DNA from: Natrinema sp. SYSU A 869
GTDB taxonomy: Archaea > Halobacteriota > Halobacteria > Halobacteriales > Natrialbaceae
Reading direction: 5' to 3'
Assembly (NCBI RefSeq): GCF_019879105.1
Contig: NZ_CP082248.1
Coordinates: 186,001-250,000 of the forward strand
Length of the DNA stretch: 64,000 nucleotides
Every line of letters begins with the position of its first letter. The first letter of the stretch is position 1. This document shows, one piece after another, positions 1-8,078 of this stretch. The translations under genes were made by a program, and so were the position numbers. The notes below the pieces were generated by a model, which had not been told where the DNA came from, did no database searches, and worked only from the letters and a program-made list of their open reading frames with translations.

Positions 1-113
1 AGGACAATGGCTTTCTGAGTCATCTCTATTGACCACTGCGAGTATTGAACTGCTCTGCGACCCGTCGGGTGCCGGGCCGAGGTTTTGCCAGCAGCTGCGG
101 ACGCCCCCGACAG

Positions 114-296
114 ATGGTGCGGATTGCCGTAGCGCACACGGATCTGATGGCGAAAGGCGGCGGTAGGGCCGTCTGTATGACCGTCCTTGAGGCCCTCCAC
201 CGATATCACGACGTACGGTTGCTCACGCTGATGCGGCCCAACTTCGCCGAACTGAACCGGTATTTCAACGTCCGCTTTCGATCGCCCGTTCGTTGA
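114..296 (+). pseudogene. N-terminal fragment of a glycosyltransferase
   Basis: The reading frame from the ATG at 114 gives about 60 residues. It opens with a beta strand (MVRIAVAHTDLMAKGGG) and continues with a helix and a second strand typical of the N-terminal Rossmann half of GT4-type glycosyltransferases. The frame then ends where it runs into the opposite-strand fragment at 265-672, so more than 80 percent of a normal 350-400 residue enzyme is missing. No catalytic residues remain. I infer a relic cut by rearrangement. The family assignment rests on a short stretch only. Confidence 0.5.
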
Positions 297-672
297 GCAA
301 CTGTCGCGTCGTCGACGTCGCCGGATAGACGTTATCTGCCCAGACGTGGATCTCGAGGTCGTCCCGGTCGAGCGAGATAAGTCCGATGCCAGAATCCTTG
401 CACTGCTTCTCGTGCTTGATCGCGTCTTCGATTGCATCGGCGTCCATGACTACCCAGCGCATATCGGCGTAGGAGTCGGATCGGATCGCCTGTCGGAGTG
501 CCTGTTCCCAGCCGCGTTGCTTGAGCTCGAAGGTACGAATCGAGAGGGCGTCTGGATATCGGACTGTCACGGCCGCAATATTCGATCGACTGGTGAGGTT
601 GGGATCGGTAGAAAACTGCTTGCCTTCGCGTTGACCACGCTGATCCAAAATATGTGGCAGCAGTGATCTCAA
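265..672 (-). pseudogene. C-terminal part of a restriction-endonuclease-like protein
   Basis: About 135 residues are readable from a TTG at 672. The segment DALSIRTFELK followed by a helix and RWVVMDADAIEDAI fits the core of PD-(D/E)xK nuclease folds: an acidic residue, then E-x-K on the next strand. Proteins with this C-terminal module in haloarchaea usually carry an N-terminal DNA-binding region that is not visible here, so the gene is probably 5'-truncated. The 3' end overlaps the glycosyltransferase relic. Function beyond a nuclease-like fold is not supported. Confidence 0.45.
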
Positions 673-696
673 TCGGCGTCGATGATTGAGTATTCC

Positions 697-849
697 TTAG
701 AGGTCAGGCGACGCGACTCGACAGCCACACGGCGCCGCAACATGCTCCATCGGACCGCGTGTGTGTACCAGAATCACTGCTTTCCCACAGTGCGGACACG
801 ATGGCAGCGACCAGTCTTCCTCCTCTCCTGACTGTCTCTTCTCGCTCAT
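697..849 (-). CDS. small CPxCG-type zinc-finger protein (50 aa)
   Basis: A 50-residue protein starting MSEKRQSGEEE. It has a first zinc knuckle SCPHCGKA near residues 17-23 and a second Cys pair in APCGCRV near residues 40-44, so four cysteines can bind one zinc. The acidic linker and the two-knuckle layout are those of haloarchaeal zinc-finger microproteins, which are mostly uncharacterised regulators. It begins at ATG 849 and no ribosome binding site was needed to choose the start, since it is the only ATG before the first knuckle. Role unknown. Confidence 0.6.
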   Translation of the reverse strand: MSEKRQSGEEEDWSLPSCPHCGKAVILVHTRGPMEHVAAPCGCRVASPDL

Positions 850-1191
850 AGCCACCTCGAGCGGTGACTGTCGGGATCGACGGCTCCTCGAGTGCGATAC
901 GACTCTCGTGCGGGACGTTTATATCCCGTTAGAAGTAAGCGAAACATGGCTTGCAAACCGCTCGTTTGGAAGCCACGTCTCGGGTGGTAGTGACACCCGG
1001 GACATTTCAACGCATGCCCCCGCGACAAGGTGGAGCGCGGCTTCCATCTTGATTAATGATACCTAGTTACTTATAGCATTGGGATTACCACTCGAGAGAA
1101 ATAGTCGGCACCAATCCTGCTCGGTGATTGCTCGCCGGTATTCTGGCCGCCGTGCTCTGAGTTATATCCAATCAGGAGGCCACTGCCGGCG
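850..1191. other. intergenic, no gene seen
   Basis: I see no convincing coding frame here. A GGAGG motif at about 1175 precedes the ATG at 1192 and is a plausible ribosome binding site for the next small gene. Confidence 0.4.
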
Positions 1192-1386
1192 ATGTCTGAA
1201 TCCGAATACAGAGATGACCGTCTCATCGCTGTCACGCTGACTGAGTTCAGCATCCAGTACGAGCAGGCCGATCCCGAACTTGCTGAACATGCATGGCAAC
1301 TGGCTGCCATCCGTCTCATCGATTACGATAGTCGGCCCGCTAGGGCTGTCGACGCACTCGAGATTGGAGCGCCAAGTAGAGAGTGA
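1192..1386 (+). CDS. small conserved acidic protein, paralogue of 25338-25559
   Basis: The 64-residue product contains LIAVTLTEFSIQYEQADPEL and then an alpha-helical EHAWQLAAIRLIDYD. The same core, with about 75 percent identity by eye, is encoded on the minus strand at 25338-25559, so this is a real small family and not a chance frame. A GGAGG stretch lies about 14 nt before the ATG. The last 18 residues do not match the paralogue and may be altered. No known domain is recognised; a two-helix protein of unknown role. Confidence 0.5.
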   Translation: MSESEYRDDRLIAVTLTEFSIQYEQADPELAEHAWQLAAIRLIDYDSRPARAVDALEIGAPSRE

Positions 1387-1524
1387 GACTAATCAGAGAA
1401 TAGCTCACATAATAGTATTCTGATGAGAGCTACCGTTCAGTACAGGTATAGCAATTATCACCTATCTCTGGGTCAGTATCACGTCCAGCCATGGTCTTAT
1501 TCTGCGTGAGACTGAACTGGCCTT

Positions 1525-2195
1525 ATGAGCATTATTGCAGAGTTTTCCGTTGACTCAGACGATTTCGCCCTCCATGAATCGTTGACTGCTGCACCAGACA
1601 TGATTGTTGAAATTGAGCGTGTCGTCGCAACGCTTGAAGACAAGGTTATGCCATACTTCTGGGTCAGTGGTGGTGATCAGACGGAGTTCGAAGACGCATT
1701 CCGCGATGACAATTCCGTGCAGAATGTTACTGCTATTGACGAGGTTGATGGTGGGAAATTATATCGGTCAGAATGGACTGAGAATATCGAGACGATTATC
1801 TATGCGTACGTCGAAATTGGGGCGACCATTCTCCAAGCGATCGGGAGAAACGAGAGTTGGGAACTACGGATGCGGTTTGACGATCAGGATAAACTCTCAC
1901 AATTTCAGGCATACTGCAGTGAAAATGATATCTCGTTCGTACTCAACACCCTCAGAGAGCAGGAACAACCAATGGCGAGTGCACAGTACGACCTAACGAC
2001 AAAACAACGAGAAACCCTTGTTACGGCACTCAAGGCGGGCTACTACAATATCCCGCAGGAGACGACGATGAGTGAATTAACAGATGAATTGGGGGTCTCT
2101 CAACAGGCCCTCTCAAAACGCTTTCACTCAGGTCATAAAATCTCATTACAAGCACCTTGACCGTCAGCCACCCAGACGACGAAGAGTCAGAGTAG
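1525..2195 (+). CDS. HTH_10 (bacterio-opsin-activator type) regulator, frame break near 2137
   Basis: The first 205 residues form one frame: an N-terminal mixed alpha/beta domain opening MSIIAEFSV, as in many haloarchaeal Bat-like regulators, and then the C-terminal HTH_10 motif (LTTKQRETL, later DELGVSQQALSKRF). As written the frame leaves the family pattern after SGHK and stops at 2160. Adding one A to the AAAA run at 2137-2140 gives SGHKNLITSTLTVSHPDDEE and a stop at 2193-2195, which is the normal HTH_10 ending. I therefore give the repaired end. It is a DNA-binding transcription regulator, target unknown, and it heads a cluster of four small genes. Confidence 0.8.
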
Positions 2196-2270
2196 CGGAA
2201 AACCATTTATACATAAAGGAGTGGTCGATACAACCCTTCTCCACTTGGAGTAAAACGACTACAAGAGAGT

Positions 2271-2609
2271 ATGAGTGATTTACTGCAAGCGCAGGAAAGC
2301 ATCAATTCGGTGTTTGAGGTATTCGCACATCATCGTCGTCGATATGCCCTCCGCGAGTTACGGCGGCATGCGAACCCGATGAAACTCGCCGATTTAGCTG
2401 ATGAATTGGCTGTCCGAGAAAATGAAACACCAATTACTGACGTTCCAGCTGACGAGGTGAAGCGGATCTATATGTCGCTCTACCACACATATATCCCAAA
2501 ATTGGAAGAGGCTGATCTCGTTTGCTACGATCAAGAACAAGATTCAGTCACGCTTGCAGAGCAGGCTAAACACATTGAACAATATCAGGAAATCATTACA
2601 ATTGGTTGA
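2271..2609 (+). CDS. DUF7344-type winged-helix protein
   Basis: A 112-residue protein with the haloarchaeal DUF7344 pattern: FEVFAHHRRRYALRELRR near the N-terminus, LADLADELAVRE as the recognition region, and IYMSLYHTYIPKLEEADLV before a short C-terminal helix. This is a winged helix-turn-helix related to MarR-like folds and is usually found beside HTH_10 regulators, as here. It is probably cytoplasmic and DNA-binding. It follows the Bat-like gene by 75 nt and is followed after 3 nt by a zinc-finger gene, so the group may be an operon. Confidence 0.75.
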   Translation: MSDLLQAQESINSVFEVFAHHRRRYALRELRRHANPMKLADLADELAVRENETPITDVPADEVKRIYMSLYHTYIPKLEEADLVCYDQEQDSVTLAEQAKHIEQYQEIITIG

Positions 2610-2612
2610 ATT

Positions 2613-2782
2613 ATGAGTGAATCAGCACGCGAAAAGATGCTGCCAGATGCTGTGAGTGTGGTGCAGTATATGCAGCATGGATATTGCCTGACGACTCGAT
2701 TCAACTCATTGGCCGAAAAGATGGCTGTCAATGTGGAGCATCAGCCTTCGAATTAGTAGACGCCGATCCCGATTGGGAGTAG
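2613..2782 (+). CDS. small zinc-ribbon protein, frame break at 2632
   Basis: From ATG 2613 the frame reads MSESAREK and then drifts. Adding one A to the AAAA run at 2632-2635 gives KDAARCCECGAVYAAWILP, then GRKDGCQCGASAFELVD and a stop at 2780-2782. The repaired 56-residue product has CxxCG and CxCG knuckles around a short sheet, the layout of one-zinc microproteins. The long match across the repaired frame argues that the break is an error and not decay. It lies 3 nt after the DUF7344 gene and 5 nt before the next zinc protein. Confidence 0.6.
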
Positions 2783-2787
2783 AAACT

Positions 2788-2933
2788 ATGACCTTCAACC
2801 TACCAACAGAGTGCCCGATTTGTGAGGCAATATTAGCACCAGACCGTTCACTTGAAAGCACCTTATCAAGAAGCATACCCATCGCGAAGTAGTCCGGCAC
2901 CTTGTACCCCTACAGGGCCAAATCGCTCACTAA
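2788..2933 (+). CDS. small C2H2-like zinc-finger protein, frame break at 2855
   Basis: The frame from ATG 2788 gives MTFNLPTECPICEAILAPD and then ends early. One extra A in the AAA run at 2855-2857 restores SLEKHLIKKHTHREVVRHLV and a stop at 2931-2933. The repaired protein (48 residues) has CPIC followed about 20 residues later by H-x(4-5)-H, the spacing of a classical C2H2 finger. It is the last gene of the 1525-2933 cluster. Its partner or DNA target is unknown. Confidence 0.55.
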
Positions 2934-3120
2934 GAACCTCATTTAAAGACCGCTTTTGTTCAGTTCGCATGTGTAGTGAGCGTGTATTCTATGACAGAAT
3001 AGATTCAGCAAAGCCGAAAACGTGATAGCGGACTCTAGCAGATTCTGCTATCAGTCTCCAACTCTAGTGATTGAATTTCTAGGGTGGTTTTGGAGGATAG
3101 TATATTCAACAGCAGACGTA

Positions 3121-3488
3121 TTGACCTCCTCCACGCCCTTCAGGACGTGGAATCCGCCCATCTGATTTCCGCCGGGTGTGGCGTTCGAGGTTCCAGCCCG
3201 CACTCAAGGGGAACCGGCAGCATACCGGGGGAACTCTCGTTTCCTCCCCTGTATAGGGCTGTGGCCCGGTCAAACAGGCCCCGTCGAATACCATGTCATC
3301 GCCGTGCGAACCACCGCTGGTTCGCCATCCTTTGTGGTTCAGGAACGGCATCTCACGGTATTCGTCGCACTCTATGCTACGACGCACCACACTAAAACAG
3401 TTTTGATGGAAATCCGGTCCGGCCATCTACGACAGTTGGTCGGATAGGCCTACCGCTCGACCCGCGCCTGAAGACGCAGGTATGCGCT
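3121..3488 (-). mobile_element. non-autonomous IS200/IS605 (IS1341)-type element, subfamily 1 copy A
   Basis: A segment of about 370 bp that recurs at 35200-35573 with high similarity throughout. One end carries the hairpin CCACGCCC-TTCA-GGACGTGG (3131-3150) preceded by TTGACCTCC; read on the minus strand this is the GGATTCC-stem-GGAGGAGGTCAA right end of haloarchaeal TnpB elements, the end from which the omega RNA is made. The other end has the CCTGCGTCTTCAGGCGCAGG hairpin (minus strand, about 3463-3481). There is no tnpA or tnpB between them. Peptides predicted inside are not credible genes. Confidence 0.65.
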
Positions 3489-3760
3489 ATCGTTCTGTAT
3501 CACCTCCCGACCCTCCTCCAGAGTGGCGGTCACTAACCGTTTCGATGGCCCAACCACGAGATAGATTGGTAACCGCCATCTCTTTATCACCGACATGCTG
3601 CTCAGTTCAGGAAATAGCTGAGTTAGTTTTGATGTCAGTTAACAATCTGTATGTGTTGGTATCACAGAGGAGTTCAATGGATGCTACTCCGTGAATGCTC
3701 TATACCTATATACATGAAATATAATAGGTTAACGTCCTAATTGAGTTTCATCCGTTTGCA

Positions 3761-5548
3761 ATGCGCGAATCCGTAACCCGGCGAGACACGCTTACGTCGA
3801 TGCTTGTAATGGCCCTAAGCGGGAATGTGGCCGCAAATCCTGGACGGAGTAAGGGCAACGGAAACGGTCACGGCAATCACGATGATCACCACGGGGCGGA
3901 CGAACCAACGCTTAACCGATTTGCGACGACGGTTGCGGGTGCGGAGTTCACTGGTATGTTCCTCTCGGATAATGGACAGCTCTTCTTTAACGTCCAGCAT
4001 CCATCGAGCGCCGAAACTGACGGAGTTGGGGACGGATACCTCCCTAGTGCTGTTGGCGCTGTCACCGGCATCAATATGAATGACCTCTCTGGAGACTTCT
4101 CAAGCGTCCAGCCGCCAGAGGGGACTGCGACACGTGTCAAGACAGCCGCTGGAGAATACCAGGTTCTCGCCGAGGGTGGCGATGAGACTGAGACCGGCCA
4201 AAATTGGGCATCCCATACAGTGACGATGGCGAGCCGATGACAGCAGGTGCGAATCCGGATTTCAACGGGTTCGTTCCAACTGACGAGGATTCGAACGAGG
4301 GCTACCTCTTTACGAACTGGGAAACCCAGCCCGGGATGGTGAGCCGCATGCACATCAGTCAGAGAAGCGATCAGGGGGAGTGGTCGGTCCACGAAAAGCA
4401 GAATCTCGATTTCCGCCCAGTTGAGGGAACATGGAATAACTGCTTTGGCACCGTCTCTCCGTGGGGAACACCGCTTACTTCCGAGGAGTATGAACCAGAT
4501 GCATACGCGTGGTTCCACCCCGATGAAACCGGGTACGGTAATCCGGAGCAGCGTTTCGAGGACTACCTCGGTTACTTCGGGAACCCGTACCGGTACGGCT
4601 ACATCGTCGAGATCGAGAACCCGACCGCTGACGATCCTGCTCCGGTAAAACACTACGCGATGGGGCGTTTCTCCCACGAAAATTCTGTGGTGATGCCTGA
4701 CCAGAAGACGGTCTACATGAGCGACGACGGGACGGGCACGGTCTTCTTCAAGTTCGTCGCCGACGAGCCAGGCGACCTCTCCGCAGGCACACTGTACGCT
4801 GCCCGTGCCAAACAAGAACGTGGCTATAACCCCGCAGATGTTGGGTTCAGCCTCGACTGGATCGAACTTGCTCATGTGACTGACGAACAGGTTGAGCAGT
4901 GGATCGCAGAGTATGATGATCAAGGCTCCTCAACGGATCCGAACTACGTCACTGATAAAGATGTACAGAAATGGGCTAGTGGGAATGCTGAGGATGACCG
5001 CGCAGCGTTCCTCGAATCACGTGCGGCTGCGGCCGCCGTCGGTGCGACCGACGAGTTCCGCAAGATGGAGGGCGTCAATGTCAAGTCGAATGCACAGCCC
5101 GGTGATTTCCTCTACATGGCTATGTCGGAAGTCAACGAGACAATGTCCGACTGGGAAGGTGACCTCCAACTGAAGGGGAACGACTACGGTGCAGTCTACC
5201 GGATGCGCTTGGATGGAAGGTACGACGTCCGTAAGATGGTGCCAGTCGTGGCTGGCGGTCCCGGGGCAAATATCTGTGGTGGGTGTCCATATGACGCTAA
5301 ACCGAACTCAAAAGTACGGTCTGTCAGGATTGTGAGTTTAATCCGGCAAAGAAGACGAGAACGGTGTTGTCGGTGCGGGGATGCAGAAGGTGAAAGACAC
5401 CTTCTCGCGCCGAGAGATCGACCCTGAGAACACCATTGCAAACCCCGATAACCTGCTAGTGATGGAAGACGGTCGCGTCATCATCGGTGAGGATTCCGGT
5501 CTCCACCGCCCGAACATGATGTGGCTGCTAAACCTTGGCCAACAGTAA
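3761..5548 (+). CDS. PhoX-like DUF839 phosphatase-family secreted protein, three frame breaks
   Basis: An N-terminal twin-arginine stretch (TRRDTL) and a hydrophobic segment suggest Tat export. The body matches the PhoX/DUF839 family of calcium-dependent alkaline phosphatases: DFNGFVPTDED, FTNWETQPG, SHENSVVMPDQKTVYMSDD, and the end GEDSGLHRPNMMW. Three frame breaks are each repaired by one A: the AAAA run at 4200-4203 (giving GQKLGIPYSDDGEP), AAAA at 5310-5313 (giving STVCQDCEFNPA) and AAA at 5348-5350 (giving AKEDENGVVGAG). The repaired protein is about 595 residues and ends at 5548. Either a pseudogene or, more likely, a good gene with base-calling errors. Confidence 0.75.
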
Positions 5549-5686
5549 CCAACACTCCGTTTCTATCTCCTTATTCCCTCGTATTACCCGTTCAGTTCGC
5601 ATACCTACCTACCATCCTATTCGTCCTAATTCATAATGAAATTTAGACAATGAACAAACGAGCAGAGGAGAACTATATAGGTTCTC

Positions 5687-5902
5687 CTACTCCGGACCCG
5701 CAAGGACCTGCACATTGGACTGCGTCACGCAGAGACGAAACTCACCAACCGAGAATCTTACCTCGAGATTAGTGCCTGCTGAGTCGACGAGTTGCTCGAG
5801 CGCTTCGATGTCGATCACCCGTTGGAATTGGTACTCGTCATGACTGAGTCCCTGCTCTTCGAGTGTAGTGACAATCTCGAGGAGGAGATTTCGCTCACTC
5901 AT
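5687..5902 (-). CDS. HalOD1-like small output-domain protein
   Basis: A 71-residue protein. The pattern VIDIEALEQLVDSAGTNLEV followed by two short strands (VRFSVGEFRL, VTQSNVQVL) is that of HalOD1, a haloarchaeal output domain that occurs alone or at the C-terminus of signalling proteins. It starts at ATG 5902, which overlaps the stop of the preceding gene (ATGA), so the two are translationally coupled. Molecular function is not known for the family. Confidence 0.65.
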   Translation of the reverse strand: MSERNLLLEIVTTLEEQGLSHDEYQFQRVIDIEALEQLVDSAGTNLEVRFSVGEFRLCVTQSNVQVLAGPE

Positions 5903-6174
5903 CCACCATCACCTCGTCGACGACATCGATGATCTCCGCGGCTGTCGAACTGACCACGGGTCAACTCTGACTCGTCGATATCGACGTCGAAGACCACGTC
6001 CTTGACGCGGTCCTCGGTAAATTCGATATCTCTGATGTTCACAGTCGTGAGGACATCACGGAGGCAACGGTTCAGGAACAGTAGTTCCGGTTCAGAGAGC
6101 ATAGTCTTGTTCCGCAGTCTCGACAATATCAACCGGGCATCGAACCTATTCGATCCCGGTCGTGAAAGGGCCAT
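5899..6174 (-). CDS. unrecognised small protein coupled to HalOD1 gene
   Basis: Up to 91 residues from 6174; a later ATG (MLSEPELLFLNRCL) may be the true start. The centre has strands such as IRDIEFTEDRVKDVVFDVDI. The last 15 residues are Arg/Gly-rich and unlike the rest. A one-base shift near 5955 would give SSTAAEIIDVVDEVMVDE, a far more protein-like amphipathic helix, ending in the same overlap region. I therefore suspect a +1 error here. No family recognised. Confidence 0.45.
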   Translation of the reverse strand: MALSRPGSNRFDARLILSRLRNKTMLSEPELLFLNRCLRDVLTTVNIRDIEFTEDRVKDVVFDVDIDESELTRGQFDSRGDHRCRRRGDGG

Positions 6175-6316
6175 ATCGGGGCAGCCAGCCGTCCGATACC
6201 GTTCGATACCGGGATTACCTCCTATCTTTTTTATATTTTCGTGAAGCCATCCATCGAAACCATTAATACCGTGTTCATGGCCACATGGGGTGGGCCTACT
6301 GGCCTGATGTGATCAC

Positions 6317-7588
6317 ATGCCCGAAGTACGATTCGAGGTGGACACCGACGCGCCACCCGACGAACAGCCGGGGGACAATCCGTTCAACCGCTGGCACCCC
6401 GACATCGAGTCTGTCGTCACCGCCGAACCGGGGGAGACGGTTCGACTTGAGTGTCTGGACTGGACGGGCGGACAGATACGCGACAACGACGACGCGAATG
6501 AGGTCCGCGACGTGGACCTGAACCAGGTCCACTACCTGAGCGGACCGGTAGCGGTCGAGGGCGCCGAACCGGGAGACCTGCTGAAGACGACGCTGCTCGA
6601 TATCGGCGCGCTGAACGAGCGATCCGAGTACGGGTTCACAGGAATCTTCTCGCAGCAAAACGGCGGCGGCTTCCTTACCGATCACTTCCCCGACGCGGCA
6701 AAGGCAATCTGGGACCTCGACGGGACCTACGTTTCCTCAAGACACATCCCGGATGTCTACTACGAAGGGAAGATCCATCCCGGACTCATCGGGACGGCTC
6801 CCTCGCAGGAACTGCTCGAAGAGTGGAACGAACGCGAACAGGAACTGATCGAGAAGCACGCCGAGGATCCGGAGTCGATCCAGAACCACCCGACCGGCGA
6901 ATCGGAGCCGCCGGTCGCATCGCCCCCGACAACGGACGGCGCATTGCCCGGTGAAGCCTCCGGCGATGCTGCCGATCGGATCGCTGAAGAGGGCGCCAGA
7001 ACGGTTCCACCGCGGGAACACGGTGGCAACTGCGACATCAAGGACCTCTCGCTGGGCTCGACGATCTACTTCCCGGTGTTCGTCGAGGGCGGGAAGTTCG
7101 GCATCGGCGACATCCACGCCTCCCAGGGCGACGGAGAGATCACGTTCTGTGGCGCCATCGAGATGGCCGGCTACGTCGACGTGAAGTTCGAACTCGTCAA
7201 GGACGGTATGAGCAAGTTCGGCATCGACCACCCCATCTTCGAACCGGGGCATCGTGGACCGGACTTCTCGAACTACGTCGTCTTTGAGGGCTACTCGGTA
7301 ACGGAAGACGGCGAACAGCGGTACATGGATCCACACGTCGCCTACCGACGTGCCGCTCTCGACGCGATCGAGTACCTAACCAAGTTCGGCTACACCGAAG
7401 AACAAGCCTACATGATCCTCGGGACGGTCCCGATCGAGGGGCGACAGAGCGGGATCGTCGACATTCCAAACGCTTGTTCGACGATCGCTCTCCCGAAGGA
7501 GGTCTTCGAGTTCGACATCAGCCCCGACGCGCTCGACGAGGCAGGTGACCTCGGCCAGGTCCCGATCACCGACGATCCGCTCGGGTAA
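6317..7588 (+). CDS. formamidase/acetamidase (FmdA_AmdA family)
   Basis: A 423-residue enzyme that hydrolyses formamide or short amides to the acid and ammonia in the cytoplasm. Family marks are NPFNRWHPDIESV near residue 25, ECLDWTGGQI, GDLLKTTLLDIG, the HPGLIGTAPS loop, REHGGNCDIKDL around residue 235 and FASQGDGEITFCG-like HASQGDGEITFCG near residue 275. It is full length and similar along its length to 9847-11109 on the other strand. An AmiS/UreI-type amide channel is 5 kb away. Substrate cannot be fixed from sequence. Confidence 0.9.
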   Translation: MPEVRFEVDTDAPPDEQPGDNPFNRWHPDIESVVTAEPGETVRLECLDWTGGQIRDNDDANEVRDVDLNQVHYLSGPVAVEGAEPGDLLKTTLLDIGALNERSEYGFTGIFSQQNGGGFLTDHFPDAAKAIWDLDGTYVSSRHIPDVYYEGKIHPGLIGTAPSQELLEEWNEREQELIEKHAEDPESIQNHPTGESEPPVASPPTTDGALPGEASGDAADRIAEEGARTVPPREHGGNCDIKDLSLGSTIYFPVFVEGGKFGIGDIHASQGDGEITFCGAIEMAGYVDVKFELVKDGMSKFGIDHPIFEPGHRGPDFSNYVVFEGYSVTEDGEQRYMDPHVAYRRAALDAIEYLTKFGYTEEQAYMILGTVPIEGRQSGIVDIPNACSTIALPKEVFEFDISPDALDEAGDLGQVPITDDPLG

Positions 7589-7613
7589 CGCGCGCCCTCA
7601 CGTTTGACGGCCC

Positions 7614-7931
7614 TCAACCGTCGAACACTCCTTCCTCGTCGAGCACGTCGCGAACTGGAGCGGTCAGCGGAACCAGTCGCTCCTCGTCGATTGCCTCGAG
7701 GTCCCCGAGGTCCCCCGTGGCCAGCGCGTGATAGCGGGCCGCGCTCAGGAGTGCGATCCGCATGACATCGTTCGTGTTTACGGTTTGCTCTTCGAGGCAG
7801 TCGTTGAGTTCGTCCTGGATCGCTCGCAGTCGCTCCCGCGTTTCCATCGACATCGTCAGTGATACCTGGAACTGATGGGAGACGTCCTCATGGAAGCGTT
7901 CAGCGGCGGTTGCGATCTCGTCGTCCGTCAT
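7614..7931 (-). CDS. conserved haloarchaeal protein of unknown function
   Basis: I chose the ATG at 7931 (MTDDEIATAAERF), giving 105 residues; the upstream extension is Arg/Pro-rich and not protein-like. The protein is mostly helical, with MSMETRERLRAIQDELNDCL and NTNDVMRIALLSAARYHAL, which resembles ribbon-helix-helix or small helical regulators but without a match I can name. It is convergent with the formamidase gene and divergent from the thermosome gene, with which it shares the upstream region. Confidence 0.55.
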   Translation of the reverse strand: MTDDEIATAAERFHEDVSHQFQVSLTMSMETRERLRAIQDELNDCLEEQTVNTNDVMRIALLSAARYHALATGDLGDLEAIDEERLVPLTAPVRDVLDEEGVFDG

Positions 7932-8078
7932 CGTCGGGTGCCACCATGGTCGGGAACGTAAGTGTTCGGGCGCGATGCCGCGAGGCGGAGCGACCGGACA
8001 CCTCCCCGACAGAGCCCGACGTGAGACGGCACAGTATCTTTTTGTCTGCACCCGATGTGGGAACTACTCACATCCACT

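Noticed and set aside
3886-4923. A 345-residue open frame on the minus strand
   Set aside because: It is the antisense of the PhoX-like gene and has Arg/Val-rich, non-family composition; it is produced by GC-rich codon use.
6737-7336. A 199-residue minus-strand frame
   Set aside because: Antisense shadow of the formamidase gene.
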